Source of the DNA: Cohnella sp. GbtcB17
GTDB lineage: Bacteria > Bacillota > Bacilli > Paenibacillales > Paenibacillaceae
DNA: 64,000 nucleotides
Direction of reading: 5' to 3'
NCBI RefSeq assembly: GCF_019091135.1
Contig: NZ_JAGXJW010000051.1
Span: 1-64,000, forward strand
Part shown: positions 43,140-51,603 of the stretch, piece after piece
How the letters are laid out: the number at the start of each line of letters is the position of its first letter
Position numbering within the stretch: position 1 is the first letter of the stretch
Program-made: the position numbers and the translations under genes
The notes under the pieces: model-generated
What the model was told of the DNA's origin: nothing
Database searches by the model: none
The model's input: only the letters and a program-made list of their open reading frames with translations

Positions 43140-44449
43140 GATCGCAGCTCCAGATTAAGCAGTACGGTCTGGCTCAGTTCAGACGCCGCCTCGTTGCTCG
43201 GACCTTCGTAGGCGACCTGGCCTTCGTACACCGCTTTACCGGTGCCGGCTTCTACGACGACTACTTTCGTCGAAGCCCTCCCGATAGATTCTTTCGCTTG
43301 CGCGCCGGAAACGATGAAGTAAAACTTGCCGTCCTTGAATCTCGGTGCAAGAATCTCTTCACCGCCGTAGTCCGAGGCATTAAGCGTATACGCAGCGGTC
43401 TGGGCTTGCGTCAAGAGGTCGGTCTCTACAATATTGAAGCTTTCCCCCCGCCAACTGACCGGATTGCCGTCTACCGTCACACCGTACAATTTGTCGCCGT
43501 CGACGTAATAGTTCGTATGCGTCATATTGTCCGGAATAGCCAAATCGAGCGATTTTACGCTTCCGTCTCTATAATTATAAATAAACGGTTTATATTCGAT
43601 AATCGGCGCCTCCGTGGAAGCGGCTGGCTGAGAACTGGCGCCTCCGGCTGCCGTGGACGTTCCCTTTACTCTGGATGTGAAAATAACGGCATGCACAGAA
43701 TCCGCGTTCGTACCCCGATTAGCCACCGAAACGTCGTATCCGGCTTGAACGGGCAATCGAATCTCTCGGGTATCGACCAGCTTGCCGGCGGACAGTTCGA
43801 ACACGTAGTCGAATAGCTGCGGGGCGATCGATTCGTTAGAGAGCGTTGCTGTAGAGCGTATAATCAGAAGATGCGCAAGTTCGCCTTCAATCTGCATATC
43901 GGCAATATAAACTTGCTCCCGCTGCTTCCAAGAACCCGCTTGCCAGGAATAGTTCTCCGACTTCTCGGTTTTTTTGTTCAGTACAGACAGCTTTAAGATG
44001 GCCCGGCCTTCTTTATGGACAAGCTCGGCATAGATCAGTTTGTCTTCGTTCTGCTCGAACGTTCCGTATTCCTTGCCCCGCATAAATTCGCGATGCGCCT
44101 TGATGAGCGCTTCCGTTGATGCGGTGTATGTTTTGGAAAAAGGCAAAATGAACAATCGTCCTACCCTGTTCGCGTCCGTATAGCGCGTACCTTCGGCATC
44201 GACTTGCATCGACCGGTTGCCTTTTCGTCCGCCATAGCTGCCGTCCAGTCGAATCTCCGAACCGATCGAAGAATCTCCCTCCACCGTCTCGAGGTGAAAG
44301 CTCGGCAGCCGTTCGTCGGACGCATAGCCGTAATAAACGCCAAGCGCGACGACTGAAAGTAAGGCGAGCGCGCCCACCCATGCGTACCTGAACCGTTCCC
44401 ATCGCGTTACGCGGATATTTTGCGGGTGATCAGCATTAAGCTCAGCCAT
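43136..44449 (-). CDS. Membrane-anchored extracytoplasmic protein of the GntR/ABC operon
   Basis: 437 residues. One helix (YAWVGALALLSVVALGVYYGY, about 22-42) anchors a large extracytoplasmic part made of repeated beta strands (NYSWQAGSWKQREQVYIADM, IIEYKPFIYNYRDGSVKSLDL), with a Ser/Ala/Gly-rich linker in the middle. This suggests a beta-propeller-like domain. No enzyme motif. ATG at 44449 overlaps the permease by 43 bp. Position suggests an accessory part of the ABC transporter, as in ytr-type operons that carry extra membrane proteins. Function unknown. Confidence 0.75.
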   Translation of the reverse strand: MAELNADHPQNIRVTRWERFRYAWVGALALLSVVALGVYYGYASDERLPSFHLETVEGDSSIGSEIRLDGSYGGRKGNRSMQVDAEGTRYTDANRVGRLFILPFSKTYTASTEALIKAHREFMRGKEYGTFEQNEDKLIYAELVHKEGRAILKLSVLNKKTEKSENYSWQAGSWKQREQVYIADMQIEGELAHLLIIRSTATLSNESIAPQLFDYVFELSAGKLVDTREIRLPVQAGYDVSVANRGTNADSVHAVIFTSRVKGTSTAAGGASSQPAASTEAPIIEYKPFIYNYRDGSVKSLDLAIPDNMTHTNYYVDGDKLYGVTVDGNPVSWRGESFNIVETDLLTQAQTAAYTLNASDYGGEEILAPRFKDGKFYFIVSGAQAKESIGRASTKVVVVEAGTGKAVYEGQVAYEGPSNEAASELSQTVLLNLELRS

Positions 44450-45219
44450 ATCGCTCCAGCGACCTCCAATCCGAAAATCGTCAAACAGACGGCTACCGTT
44501 TCCGACGGGTAAAATGAAAGCTCGTTGGTCATCCAAGCCAGAACGAGCAACGTAATATTAAGCGCCAAGTAAAGCGCCGCCAATACGATGCCGCGAATCC
44601 GGTAGCTGCGCTCCAGCAAAATGCCGGCGAACATGAGCAGCACGCCAAGGAAGCCCATGCCGTAGTTGATCAGAAACTGACTGAAATGCAGCGGCAGCAG
44701 CAGCTTAAAAATCTCGCTTGCATACATGGCGTCGGTAAACCGGCTCGGCCCCTCCAACCACTCGGGCGTGACCATTGCATATTCGAGCTTCAAAATCGCC
44801 ATCGCGACCAGCTGCCAGGCCAGCATCGAAAAGACGAACAAAAAAATGGCGGTCAGCTTGGCAAAGTAAAGCGGGATGCGTCCGCCCGGTATCATCAATT
44901 GGCGGAAAGCGAACGGATGGCGCCCGGACCAGTCTCTGTACCAAATCACGAGCACATAGGCGACTAAAGCGGCCACTGGAATAAATATCCCGAGCGCGAA
45001 TCCCCGCTGGGTATTGCCGATGACATCGGCGAACGAGTAGGGCTGCGGCAGGACGCCCGGTTCACGTGTTCCTTCCTTTACGCCGTAGCGATTGGCGTAG
45101 TTGTGGATGTCTATCGCGACGGCCACGCACTCCACGACAAGCGAGTACAGCATCATGCCGGCCAGCAAATATCTGAATCTTCGAACCTCCATCGCCAGCA
45201 GCTTGAAGTAATGGCTCAT
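44407..45219 (-). CDS. ABC transporter permease (YtrC-like)
   Basis: 270 residues, six helices: LLAGMMLYSLVVECVAVAI, FALGIFIPVAALVAYVLVIW, LTAIFLFVFSMLAWQLVAMA, FSQFLINYGMGFLGVLLMF, IVLAALYLALNITLLVLAW and a last one. A long hydrophilic segment follows helix 1. ATG at 45219 overlaps the ATPase stop by 4 bp. The 502-codon frame to 45915 is an artefact that runs through the ATPase in another frame. Partner of the ATPase. Confidence 0.85.
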   Translation of the reverse strand: MSHYFKLLAMEVRRFRYLLAGMMLYSLVVECVAVAIDIHNYANRYGVKEGTREPGVLPQPYSFADVIGNTQRGFALGIFIPVAALVAYVLVIWYRDWSGRHPFAFRQLMIPGGRIPLYFAKLTAIFLFVFSMLAWQLVAMAILKLEYAMVTPEWLEGPSRFTDAMYASEIFKLLLPLHFSQFLINYGMGFLGVLLMFAGILLERSYRIRGIVLAALYLALNITLLVLAWMTNELSFYPSETVAVCLTIFGLEVAGAIWLSLMLITRKISA

Positions 45220-45905
45220 GCCCGATACACCTCCCGCATCACGTCGAGCACGGACTTCCCCTGTTCGTCCCGTACCTGCTCGCAATCGATGTCGCGGGCG
45301 ACCTTCCCGTCCTTCAGCAGCACGGCCCGATCGAGCAAATGCTCGACCTCGTCGATCTCGTGCGTCGTCACCAGCACGCCCCGGTCCTCGATCAGTCGGC
45401 TGGAGAAGACGTCGCCGATCATCTCCCGGCTGAATACGTCGATACCGGAAAACGGCTCGTCCATCAGCACGAACTCCGTGTCGGCAGCCAGACCGAGCAC
45501 AAGCGCGTACTTGGCCGCCGTCCCTTTGGACAGGTTGCCGAGACGATCGCGCGGATTCAGTCGGAAAAACGTCATCAGCTCCTGGGCACGAGATTCGTTC
45601 CAGCTCTTGTAGTAGTCCGCCATAAACCGAAGCCCCTCTTCGAGCCTGAAGCCGCCCGGCATCGCCGCATGGTCCGGGATAAACGAGATTTTCTCGTACA
45701 GCTCCCGCTTCGAGCCGACGCCGTCGATGCGAATGGTTCCTTTGGACAACGGCGTAAGGCCCATGATCGCCTTCAGCAGCGTCGACTTGCCTGCACCGTT
45801 CATGCCGACGAGACAGGTGATCTGCCCCTTCTCCGCGGAAAAGGTGACGCCGTCCAGCACCTTGCGCCAGCGGTAGCGCTTGTGCGCGTTCTCGATCCGA
45901 ATCAT
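45216..45905 (-). CDS. ABC transporter ATP-binding protein (YtrB-like)
   Basis: 229 residues. Walker A GMNGAGKST at 34-42, Walker B VLMDEPFSGID, switch TTHEIDE. The signature is LSKGTAAKYAL instead of LSGGQ, as is common in YtrB-type exporters. ATG at 45905 overlaps the GntR stop by 4 bp. In Bacillus the GntR-linked ytr operon responds to lipid-II-binding antibiotics; this homology suggests a similar role. Confidence 0.92.
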   Translation of the reverse strand: MIRIENAHKRYRWRKVLDGVTFSAEKGQITCLVGMNGAGKSTLLKAIMGLTPLSKGTIRIDGVGSKRELYEKISFIPDHAAMPGGFRLEEGLRFMADYYKSWNESRAQELMTFFRLNPRDRLGNLSKGTAAKYALVLGLAADTEFVLMDEPFSGIDVFSREMIGDVFSSRLIEDRGVLVTTHEIDEVEHLLDRAVLLKDGKVARDIDCEQVRDEQGKSVLDVMREVYRA

Positions 45906-46327
45906 GCGCCGTCACCTCCCGGCTGCTGATCCCGGCTGTTGGCGTCCGCTTCGTATTCTTCCTTCACCAATGCCACGATCTCGGGGAACGGCACCTGCAT
46001 ATTGCGAATCGAGCCGACGAACGTTCTTACCGCTTCGCCCAGCAGCTCCGACCGGATGCTGCGCAGCACGTCTTCGTCCCTCGTGATTCGGCTGGGCGAA
46101 TTGCCTTCCGTGACGATCAAGCCTTGTTCCTCCATTTCCTTGTATGCTCGCTGTGCCGTATTCGGGTTCATCTTAAGCAGCGCTGCGATCTCCCGTCTGG
46201 AAGGGATCGCCTCTCCCGCCGCCAGCCTACCCGTGACGATTCGTTCCTTGAACAGCCGGACAACCTGCAGGTATACCGGATCGCGCGTATTGAACGCCGT
46301 CTCCATCCAGCCGCCGTGTTTATCCAT
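45902..46327 (-). CDS. GntR regulator, YtrA subfamily
   Basis: 141 residues. The HTH is PVYLQVVRLFKERIVTGRLAAGEAIPSRREIAALLKMNPNTAQRAYKEMEEQGLI; the rest is a short YtrA-type C-terminus of about 60 residues for dimerisation, lacking a large ligand domain. ATG at 46327 with GAGG upstream; GTG at 46330 is possible. First gene of the operon GntR, ABC ATPase, permease, accessory protein, 78-aa protein, with every junction overlapping. It probably represses the operon through the palindrome at 46372. Confidence 0.94.
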   Translation of the reverse strand: MDKHGGWMETAFNTRDPVYLQVVRLFKERIVTGRLAAGEAIPSRREIAALLKMNPNTAQRAYKEMEEQGLIVTEGNSPSRITRDEDVLRSIRSELLGEAVRTFVGSIRNMQVPFPEIVALVKEEYEADANSRDQQPGGDGA

Positions 46328-46371
46328 CACTCTGCCTCGCCTTGTCGTGGAGTGTGTGTACTAAGTGGTTC

Positions 46372-46388
46372 ATACACTATGAGTGTAT
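46372..46388. promoter_or_regulatory. Operator of the GntR/ABC operon
   Basis: Perfect inverted repeat ATACACT-ATG-AGTGTAT. It overlaps the downstream end of the -10 element, a position fit for repression by the first gene's product. Confidence 0.8.
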
Positions 46389-46416
46389 TATGACCTTCAT
46401 ACACCTTCGCTGTCAA
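46387..46416 (-). promoter_or_regulatory. Promoter of the GntR/ABC operon
   Basis: Minus-strand -35 TTGACA (46416-46411), 18-base spacer and -10 CATAAT (46392-46387). About 60 bp upstream of the GntR start. Confidence 0.8.
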
Positions 46417-46474
46417 TCCGTGGAAAGTGAGTTTTAGGTAAACTTTAGGTCGCGCAGCAAAAATAGTTCAACGA

Positions 46475-46523
46475 GAAAAAGCCGGAAGCGTCCGCACCCG
46501 ATGGGATGCACGCACTCCGGCTG
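46475..46523 (-). terminator. Terminator after the sigma factor gene
   Basis: AGCCGGA and TCCGGCT form the base of a hairpin followed on the minus strand by TTTTTCTC. Confidence 0.8.
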
Positions 46524-46564
46524 TTCGACGATCAAGTTTCTCGTTATTGTTCGTTTCCCGTTCA

Positions 46565-47284
46565 CTAAGCGGCCTGCAGCCAGGCTCCCGCCGCCGACAA
46601 CACCGCTTCGGGCGCCTGCGACCGGTCGCTTCCCAGCCGACGCGACGCGGCGCCTCGCACGGGCAGCTGTCTCGCCTGCATGCGCGCTTCCCCGTTGGCC
46701 AGCGCCACCAGCGTGCCGATATCTCCTCTTGCATACGCATCGGCCATCAGATGCGCTTCGACCCGCTCGTCGGCGTCCGCCGGCAGCTCCGGCCCATCCT
46801 CCCGCAGGAGTGCGTCGCGTACGAACGCCAGTGACCTGCGCGCACGCACATGCGCGGCTTTGACCGCGCCCTCCGTCGTGCCGAGCCGAAGCGAGGTTTC
46901 CCTGATCGAATAGCCGAGGACGTCGCGCAGCAAGAAAACCGTCCGCTGCAGTTTAGGCAAAAACGCGTTTAACGCGGCGAACACCGGCGCGAGCTCGAGC
47001 GCAAGCAGCGGGCGATCGGTCGAGGCCTCCTCCGCCTGCGTCTCCTTTAACAGCTTCGCCTTGCGCGCATCGCGGCGCAAGCCGTCGATCCATACATTTC
47101 TCGCGACGCGCATGAGTAGCGCCTCCGGGTTGGCGTGGCCGCCGTTCTCACGCAGCGCGGGCAGCGCGCGGCTCCAGCTCTCCTGGGCCAGGTCCTCCGC
47201 CGTGGACTTTGACCGAACGAGCGACAGGCTGTACCGTCCCAGACTGGCGGACAACCGCTCCACGTTCGCGACAGAATCGATCAT
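46565..47284 (-). CDS. ECF-type sigma factor with short C-terminal extension
   Basis: 239 residues. Region 2: LSLVRSKSTAEDLAQESWSRAL and NVWIDGLRRDARK; region 4: LRDVLGYSIRETSLRLGTTEGAVKAAHVRARRSL. After it comes a segment ADAYARGDIGTLVALANGEARMQ that looks like the start of the SnoaL-like domain of SigJ/ECF41 factors, but only about 50 residues are left instead of about 110. ATG at 47284 follows GAGGAGGAA. Divergent from the clpP paralogue (184 bp). No anti-sigma gene is next to it, which is usual for ECF41. Confidence 0.85.
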   Translation of the reverse strand: MIDSVANVERLSASLGRYSLSLVRSKSTAEDLAQESWSRALPALRENGGHANPEALLMRVARNVWIDGLRRDARKAKLLKETQAEEASTDRPLLALELAPVFAALNAFLPKLQRTVFLLRDVLGYSIRETSLRLGTTEGAVKAAHVRARRSLAFVRDALLREDGPELPADADERVEAHLMADAYARGDIGTLVALANGEARMQARQLPVRGAASRRLGSDRSQAPEAVLSAAGAWLQAA

Positions 47285-47313
47285 TTGCACTTCCTCCTCT
47301 CGCAGTTCCACAC

Positions 47314-47336
47314 TGGGCTTCAAATATTGACAGCCC
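47314..47336. promoter_or_regulatory. Inverted repeat between sigma factor and clpP genes
   Basis: GGGCTTCAA-ata-TTGACAGCCC pairs with one bulged base. It lies 30 bp upstream of the sigma gene start and could be an operator or an RNA hairpin in the leader. Confidence 0.45.
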
Positions 47337-47468
47337 GTTTATTCAAGCAAACGAACGACAAGGCAAAAAAGATACGCGATCCCAAAATTCCGGCACGCCG
47401 TATCCTTTCGGCTCGGGCGGACGATTACCGAATCGAACGACCACACCACCAGGCGGGAGGAATTCGCA

Positions 47469-48056
47469 ATGAACGGCTACATTCCCTATGTGATCGACCA
47501 GACGGCGCGCGGCGAGCGCTCGTACGACATTTATTCCAGACTGCTGAGAGACCGTATCGTCTTCCTTGGCGCGGCGATCGACGATACGATCGCTAATTCG
47601 ATCGTCGCGCAGATGCTGTTCCTGGCGGCGGAGGATTCCGACAAACCGATCAGCATGTACATTAACAGCCCCGGCGGGTCGACGACGGCGGGCATGGCGA
47701 TTTACGACACGATGCAATTCATCCGGCCCGAGGTTCATACGATCTGCACCGGCATGGCCGCTTCGTTCGCGGCGATCCTGCTGCTGTCGGGCGAGCGGGG
47801 CAAGCGCTTCGCGCTGCCGAACAGCGAGATCATGATCCACCAGCCGCACGGCGGCGTGCAGGGCCAGGCAAGCGACATCGCCATCAGCGCGAAGCGCATT
47901 CTGAATATCAGGGAAAGACTGAACCGCATCACCGCCGACCGGACGGGACAGCCGCTCGAACGGGTGGAAAAGGACATGGACCGCGACACGTTCATGAGCG
48001 CCGAAGAAGCGGTCGCGTACGGCATCGTGGACAGCGTCATCGAGAGACAGCCTTAA
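47469..48056 (+). CDS. clpP: ClpP-type serine protease subunit
   Basis: 195 residues. Catalytic triad Ser99 ([10 protein letters not shown]), His124 (MIHQPHGG) and Asp173 ([11 protein letters not shown]) is intact, as are INSPGGST and the N-terminal loop start [21 protein letters not shown]. Start ATG at 47469 with GGGAGGA upstream. It forms tetradecamers with Clp ATPases for protein turnover. Because it lies alone next to a sigma factor and not with clpX or tig it may be a second ClpP paralogue; that needs the whole genome to tell. Confidence 0.93.
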   Translation: MNGYIPYVIDQTARGERSYDIYSRLLRDRIVFLGAAIDDTIANSIVAQMLFLAAEDSDKPISMYINSPGGSTTAGMAIYDTMQFIRPEVHTICTGMAASFAAILLLSGERGKRFALPNSEIMIHQPHGGVQGQASDIAISAKRILNIRERLNRITADRTGQPLERVEKDMDRDTFMSAEEAVAYGIVDSVIERQP

Positions 48057-48069
48057 TCCGGCAGCGCGT

Positions 48070-48615
48070 TTAAACTTCCGTCTGCGCGGCCAGCGCTGCC
48101 AGCTTGTTCATCGTGTTCCAGTTGCGGGAGGTCAGCGTCAGCTTCATTTTTTGAAAAAGTATCGCGAAGGCGGAATCCAGGATGCTCGGCTTCAGCAGCA
48201 AATAGGTCGCCCGATCCCCGATGACGCACAGTTCGCCCTCCGCGGACAGCTCCCCGATTCGGGCGATCTGCGCATCGTCCAGCGGCTTGTCCAGCAGATT
48301 CACGTACAGCTGGCTGGCGTCCGCGATTTGCGCTTCGGTAAACGGGCAGTCGCGCAGCAGCCGCTGCAGCTCGTCGTTCGTGCGCAGCAGCACCGTCGCC
48401 TTTTTGACGCCGAATTCATCCTGCAGCAGCGCCTCCAGTCTGTCGCGAATCTTCTCCTGTGACAGGTCGGATCGAAAGACGATATTGCCGCTTTGGATAT
48501 AGGTGCGCACGTCCTCGAGCCCGAGCCGCTCGCAAGCGGACTTCAGCTCCGCCATCTTAACTTTATTGTTGCCGCCGACATTGATGCCGCGCAGCAGCGC
48601 GATATGGACCGTCAT
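48070..48615 (-). CDS. DUF1697 protein
   Basis: 181 residues. Start MTVHIALLRGINVGGNNKVKMAEL is the DUF1697 signature (ALLRGINVGG), followed by VRTYIQSGNIVF and the late SRNWNTMNKLAAL, both conserved. The second ATG (48615) is seven bases after GGAGG. The family is cytoplasmic, about 180 residues, with an unknown function. Convergent with clpP, 13 bp apart. Confidence 0.93.
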   Translation of the reverse strand: MTVHIALLRGINVGGNNKVKMAELKSACERLGLEDVRTYIQSGNIVFRSDLSQEKIRDRLEALLQDEFGVKKATVLLRTNDELQRLLRDCPFTEAQIADASQLYVNLLDKPLDDAQIARIGELSAEGELCVIGDRATYLLLKPSILDSAFAILFQKMKLTLTSRNWNTMNKLAALAAQTEV

Positions 48616-48767
48616 TTGCATACCTCCAAGCCGCGAATCGAGACATGCCGCATGCTCCGGGCGTGTCCGCGCACGTCCGGCTCCCCGATCTTGTCACGAA
48701 TTCGTCGGTACCCGTACCGGGTAAGTTTAAGTTACGATAAGGGTAACCAAAACCGGAGGTGTTGGCA

Positions 48768-48860
48768 ATGGTCTATGCCATTATTCTGATCGTATGCATG
48801 TTCGTAGGCGGCGGCGTCATCGTGCTTGGCGGAAAAAGCGCCATCGAAACGGGAGATTGA
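48768..48860 (+). CDS. 30-residue membrane peptide
   Basis: Short gene MVYAIILIVCMFVGGGVIVL plus GGKSAIETGD. GGAGGTG lies eight bases before the ATG and a strong bidirectional terminator (48888-48931) follows. One membrane helix (residues 3-20) contains a Gly-Gly-Gly run and a Cys; the tail is polar. It is too short for usual gene callers. It resembles the small hydrophobic peptides common in Bacilli, but I cannot name a family. Confidence 0.6.
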   Translation: MVYAIILIVCMFVGGGVIVLGGKSAIETGD

Positions 48861-48887
48861 TCGTCCGACCGGCCCTTCTAATCGCAC

Positions 48888-48931
48888 AAAACGCCCGCGG
48901 CCTTCACGGCTGCGGGCGTTTTTCTTTTTTT
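48888..48931. terminator. Bidirectional terminator
   Basis: AACGCCCGC...GCGGGCGTT hairpin with TTTTTCTTTTTTT on the plus strand and TTTTGTG on the minus strand. Confidence 0.93.
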
Positions 48932-49271
48932 ATGCTCGAACCTTGATCGAATACCGGGCACGCTCCGTCACGATCAGGGCGGCACCGTCGGCCGTTTCCG
49001 TCAGGCTGAGCCCTTCCAGCGGAATCTCGAACGCATCCGACGGCAGCGGCTCTTCCCGGCCTTCCGTGAGGACGGTTCCGTTCCCCCGGAGCACCAGGGC
49101 GGCCCCGTTCGTATAGTCGTCGAGCGCATCGCTCCGCTCTCCTTTGCGTTCGATGCGGGCGAGCCGAATGACGGTCTCGTCGACATCGTCGTCCTCGTGC
49201 TTGGTAATGATGAGTTCGTTGTCCGTCTGCGATTCGAGCCATTGCGTGACATCGGCGATCGATGCGGGCAT
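48930..49271 (-). CDS. Small orphan protein
   Basis: 113 residues from ATG at 49271 (GGAGGAT upstream). Acidic N-terminus (KHEDDDVDE), then strands TVIRLARIERKG, AALVLRGNGTVL and FEIPLEGLSL, with TERARYSIKVRA at the end: a small beta-sandwich-like protein. No Cys, helix or signal. Its 3' end overlaps the terminator. No family recognised. Confidence 0.7.
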   Translation of the reverse strand: MPASIADVTQWLESQTDNELIITKHEDDDVDETVIRLARIERKGERSDALDDYTNGAALVLRGNGTVLTEGREEPLPSDAFEIPLEGLSLTETADGAALIVTERARYSIKVRA

Positions 49272-49442
49272 CGCGGATCCTCCCTTCGTGGCGGCCGTTC
49301 TTGGACGCCTATGCTGTCCCTTACCCCGTCCGGCCGCACCTGCTACATGACCGGGGGGTGCCCATTTTTAACCGGGCAAGTGTCCTTGGCGGCATTCGCG
49401 GAATAGGCTAACCCATCATAGAAGAAAATGGAGGTTGGCGCC

Positions 49443-50174
49443 ATGTACATCCATCCGCGGGGCTCGATCGGTCAAGGCTTCGGTTACGGTTACAGTTACG
49501 TTCCATCCTTTAATGGCTCCGCACCCGATTATTATGGATATCCGGGCCTCTCTTATGCGGCGAGCTATCCTTCGCGTCCTTATTACGCCGAATCGTATCA
49601 GCCGCTCGCGCCTTATCCCGGTCTCGAACAGCTGCCGGTGCCGGTGCTTCCGCCGGAGCAGACCGGTCCAGGCAGCGGAGCGCATCATGCGGGCTTTCAG
49701 GCGCAGAGCAATCTGGGGCCGCTCGAGGCGGGCATCCATACGCAGGGCTACTATGGGGGAGGCTACGGGGCGGGCGTCCATACGGGCGCTTATTTAGGCG
49801 GCCATAACGGCGTTGGCGTTCAAGCGGGCGGGGGCGTCGGCGGCGGTCACGGCATTCACGCGAATATCGGCGGGCAGCTGGCGGGGCCTTACGGCGCCGG
49901 CATCCAGGCCGGCGCCCAAATCGGCGGCGGCCAGGTCGCTTCCCTGCAGGGCGGCGCGCAGCTCGGCGGCCAGTACGGCGCAGGTCTACACGCGAAAGGT
50001 CAATTGAGCACGAATGCAGGCCTGGAGGCAAATGCCGGCGGCCATGTCGGCGGCAAGTATGGCGTCGGTCTGGAGGCTGGCGCGCATGTCGGCCCGCAAG
50101 GCGCAGGCGTTCAGCTCGGCGGCCAGGCCGCGGGTCACGGCGCGGGCTTTAAGACCGGCATCAAGTGGGGGTAA
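49443..50174 (+). CDS. Gly/Tyr-rich repeat protein, probable surface or spore protein
   Basis: 243 residues. Residues 10-60 are Tyr/Gly/Pro-rich (IGQGFGYGYSYVPSF, YPSRPYYAESYQPLAP); the rest is repeats of about 12-20 residues such as GGQLAGPYGAGIQAGAQIGG and GGKYGVGLEAGAHVG, giving a Gly- and Ala-rich protein with regular small hydrophobics that could make a beta-solenoid. ATG at 49443 is eight bases after GGAGG; the ATG at 49428 overlaps that site. No signal peptide. Similar proteins in Bacilli sit in spore coats; this is inference from composition. Confidence 0.75.
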   Translation: MYIHPRGSIGQGFGYGYSYVPSFNGSAPDYYGYPGLSYAASYPSRPYYAESYQPLAPYPGLEQLPVPVLPPEQTGPGSGAHHAGFQAQSNLGPLEAGIHTQGYYGGGYGAGVHTGAYLGGHNGVGVQAGGGVGGGHGIHANIGGQLAGPYGAGIQAGAQIGGGQVASLQGGAQLGGQYGAGLHAKGQLSTNAGLEANAGGHVGGKYGVGLEAGAHVGPQGAGVQLGGQAAGHGAGFKTGIKWG

Positions 50175-50242
50175 GGCGATTCCTCGCCTTCACAAGGAAT
50201 GCGCCATGGCGCGCGGGCACGGCTTCGGTCGTACTTGCGCGC

Positions 50243-51493
50243 CTAAACGGCATTTGAGGCATGGCAGCCATGCTGCATACGAAGCGGAACGGTGAGCGTA
50301 AAGCAGGAGCCGCCCGGGCCCGAGTCCGTCAGCTCGATCGTGCCGTCCATCAGCTCTGCGTATTGGCGGCAGATCGACAGACCGAGCCCGATGCCGCCAT
50401 AATTGCATTTGATCGATTTATCGTGAACCTGGGAAAAGGAGCGGAACAGCTGATCCCGGCGTTCCGGCGCGATGCCCATCCCCGTGTCGCATACGCTGAA
50501 CGATAACCATACCGTGTCGTCCCGGACCGGTCGGTCCGCTCGCTCGATCGTCAGCGAGACTTCCCCTTGCTCCGTGAATTTAACGGCATTACTGACTAGA
50601 TTAATGAGGATCTGCCTGAGCTTCAGACTGTCTCCCTCATAGTTGCCGAGCAGCTTGTCGTCGATGGACAGGCGGAGATCGATCCCCTTTTTCCCTGCCT
50701 CGAACGAATGGATCTGCATAACCTGCTCCGCGCATTCCTCCAGGTTAAAGGGCTCGGATTCCAGGCTCATTTTTCCCGATGCGATCTTGGCGTGCTCCAG
50801 GATCTGGTTCAGCATCTCCATCAGCCCTTCTCCACAATCCTCGATGACCGATACGTAGTTGCGTTGCTCCTCCGTAAGCTCCGTTGAACGGAGCAGATGG
50901 GCCATCCCGAGCCCGCCGTTCATCGGCGTACGGATCTCGTGGCTTAGCACGGCAAGCAGATTGTCCTTCTCTTCGAGTGCGCGCATCGCCTGCGCCTGCG
51001 CCGTTTGCAGCTGCGCGACGGATTCGTCCAGCGCCAGCACGTCTGTGAAGAAGCGGGACAACGACAGCAGCAGCTCTACGTCGCGTTCCTCGAAGCGATA
51101 ATATCGGTCGTCGAACGCGCACAGGGAACCGAAAATTTGCCCGTTTGGCGTCAGCACCGGCACGCCCAAGAAGGAGCAGCCGCCGACAAACTGCGTCGCC
51201 GGCATGTCCTTGGTGAGCGGATGAGTCATGTTATTTTCGATGACGAGCGGTCCCTTTGCCTTTTCCGTGACCAATGCGCAATACGATTCCTCGTTGGCCA
51301 CGACCAGCCCTTCCGTCAGGATCACCTTGTCCCGGTTGAAGGCGTTAAGGACTAGCGTGTTCACGCGATCGAGATTGGCGATGCAGAACGTATTGGCCGG
51401 AATCAGCCTGCTGGCCGTCTGCATGACATCTATGCCCGATTGGTACAGTTTATCCGACACTTTTGAGAGGACGTCCACATAGTCGATTTTCAT
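50243..51493 (-). CDS. GAF-domain histidine kinase without receiver
   Basis: 416 residues. An N-terminal GAF domain (about 15-150: TFCIANLDRVNTLVLNAF to GCSFLGVPVLTPNGQIFGSLCAFD), a short coiled coil, then HisKA with His185 ([12 protein letters not shown]) and HATPase with N-box LINLVSNAVKFT, DTGMGIA and YGGIGLGLSIC. No membrane helix, so a cytoplasmic sensor. ATG at 51493, upstream AAAGGTG is 13 bases away; a longer frame to 51580 exists. Orphan; no regulator adjacent. Confidence 0.9.
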   Translation of the reverse strand: MKIDYVDVLSKVSDKLYQSGIDVMQTASRLIPANTFCIANLDRVNTLVLNAFNRDKVILTEGLVVANEESYCALVTEKAKGPLVIENNMTHPLTKDMPATQFVGGCSFLGVPVLTPNGQIFGSLCAFDDRYYRFEERDVELLLSLSRFFTDVLALDESVAQLQTAQAQAMRALEEKDNLLAVLSHEIRTPMNGGLGMAHLLRSTELTEEQRNYVSVIEDCGEGLMEMLNQILEHAKIASGKMSLESEPFNLEECAEQVMQIHSFEAGKKGIDLRLSIDDKLLGNYEGDSLKLRQILINLVSNAVKFTEQGEVSLTIERADRPVRDDTVWLSFSVCDTGMGIAPERRDQLFRSFSQVHDKSIKCNYGGIGLGLSICRQYAELMDGTIELTDSGPGGSCFTLTVPLRMQHGCHASNAV

Positions 51494-51603
51494 ACGTACA
51501 TACCACACCTTTCGATGGAAGGAACAGCATGCGCGGCGCCCTTTTGCTCGATCCGCATGATATACCATGATATGAAGCAACTTTCATTTTTTGCCGCCCG
51601 CCG

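Noticed and set aside
44407-45915. 502-codon frame containing the permease
   Set aside because: The first part is the ATPase gene read in another frame; the permease starts at 45219 with a 4-bp overlap.
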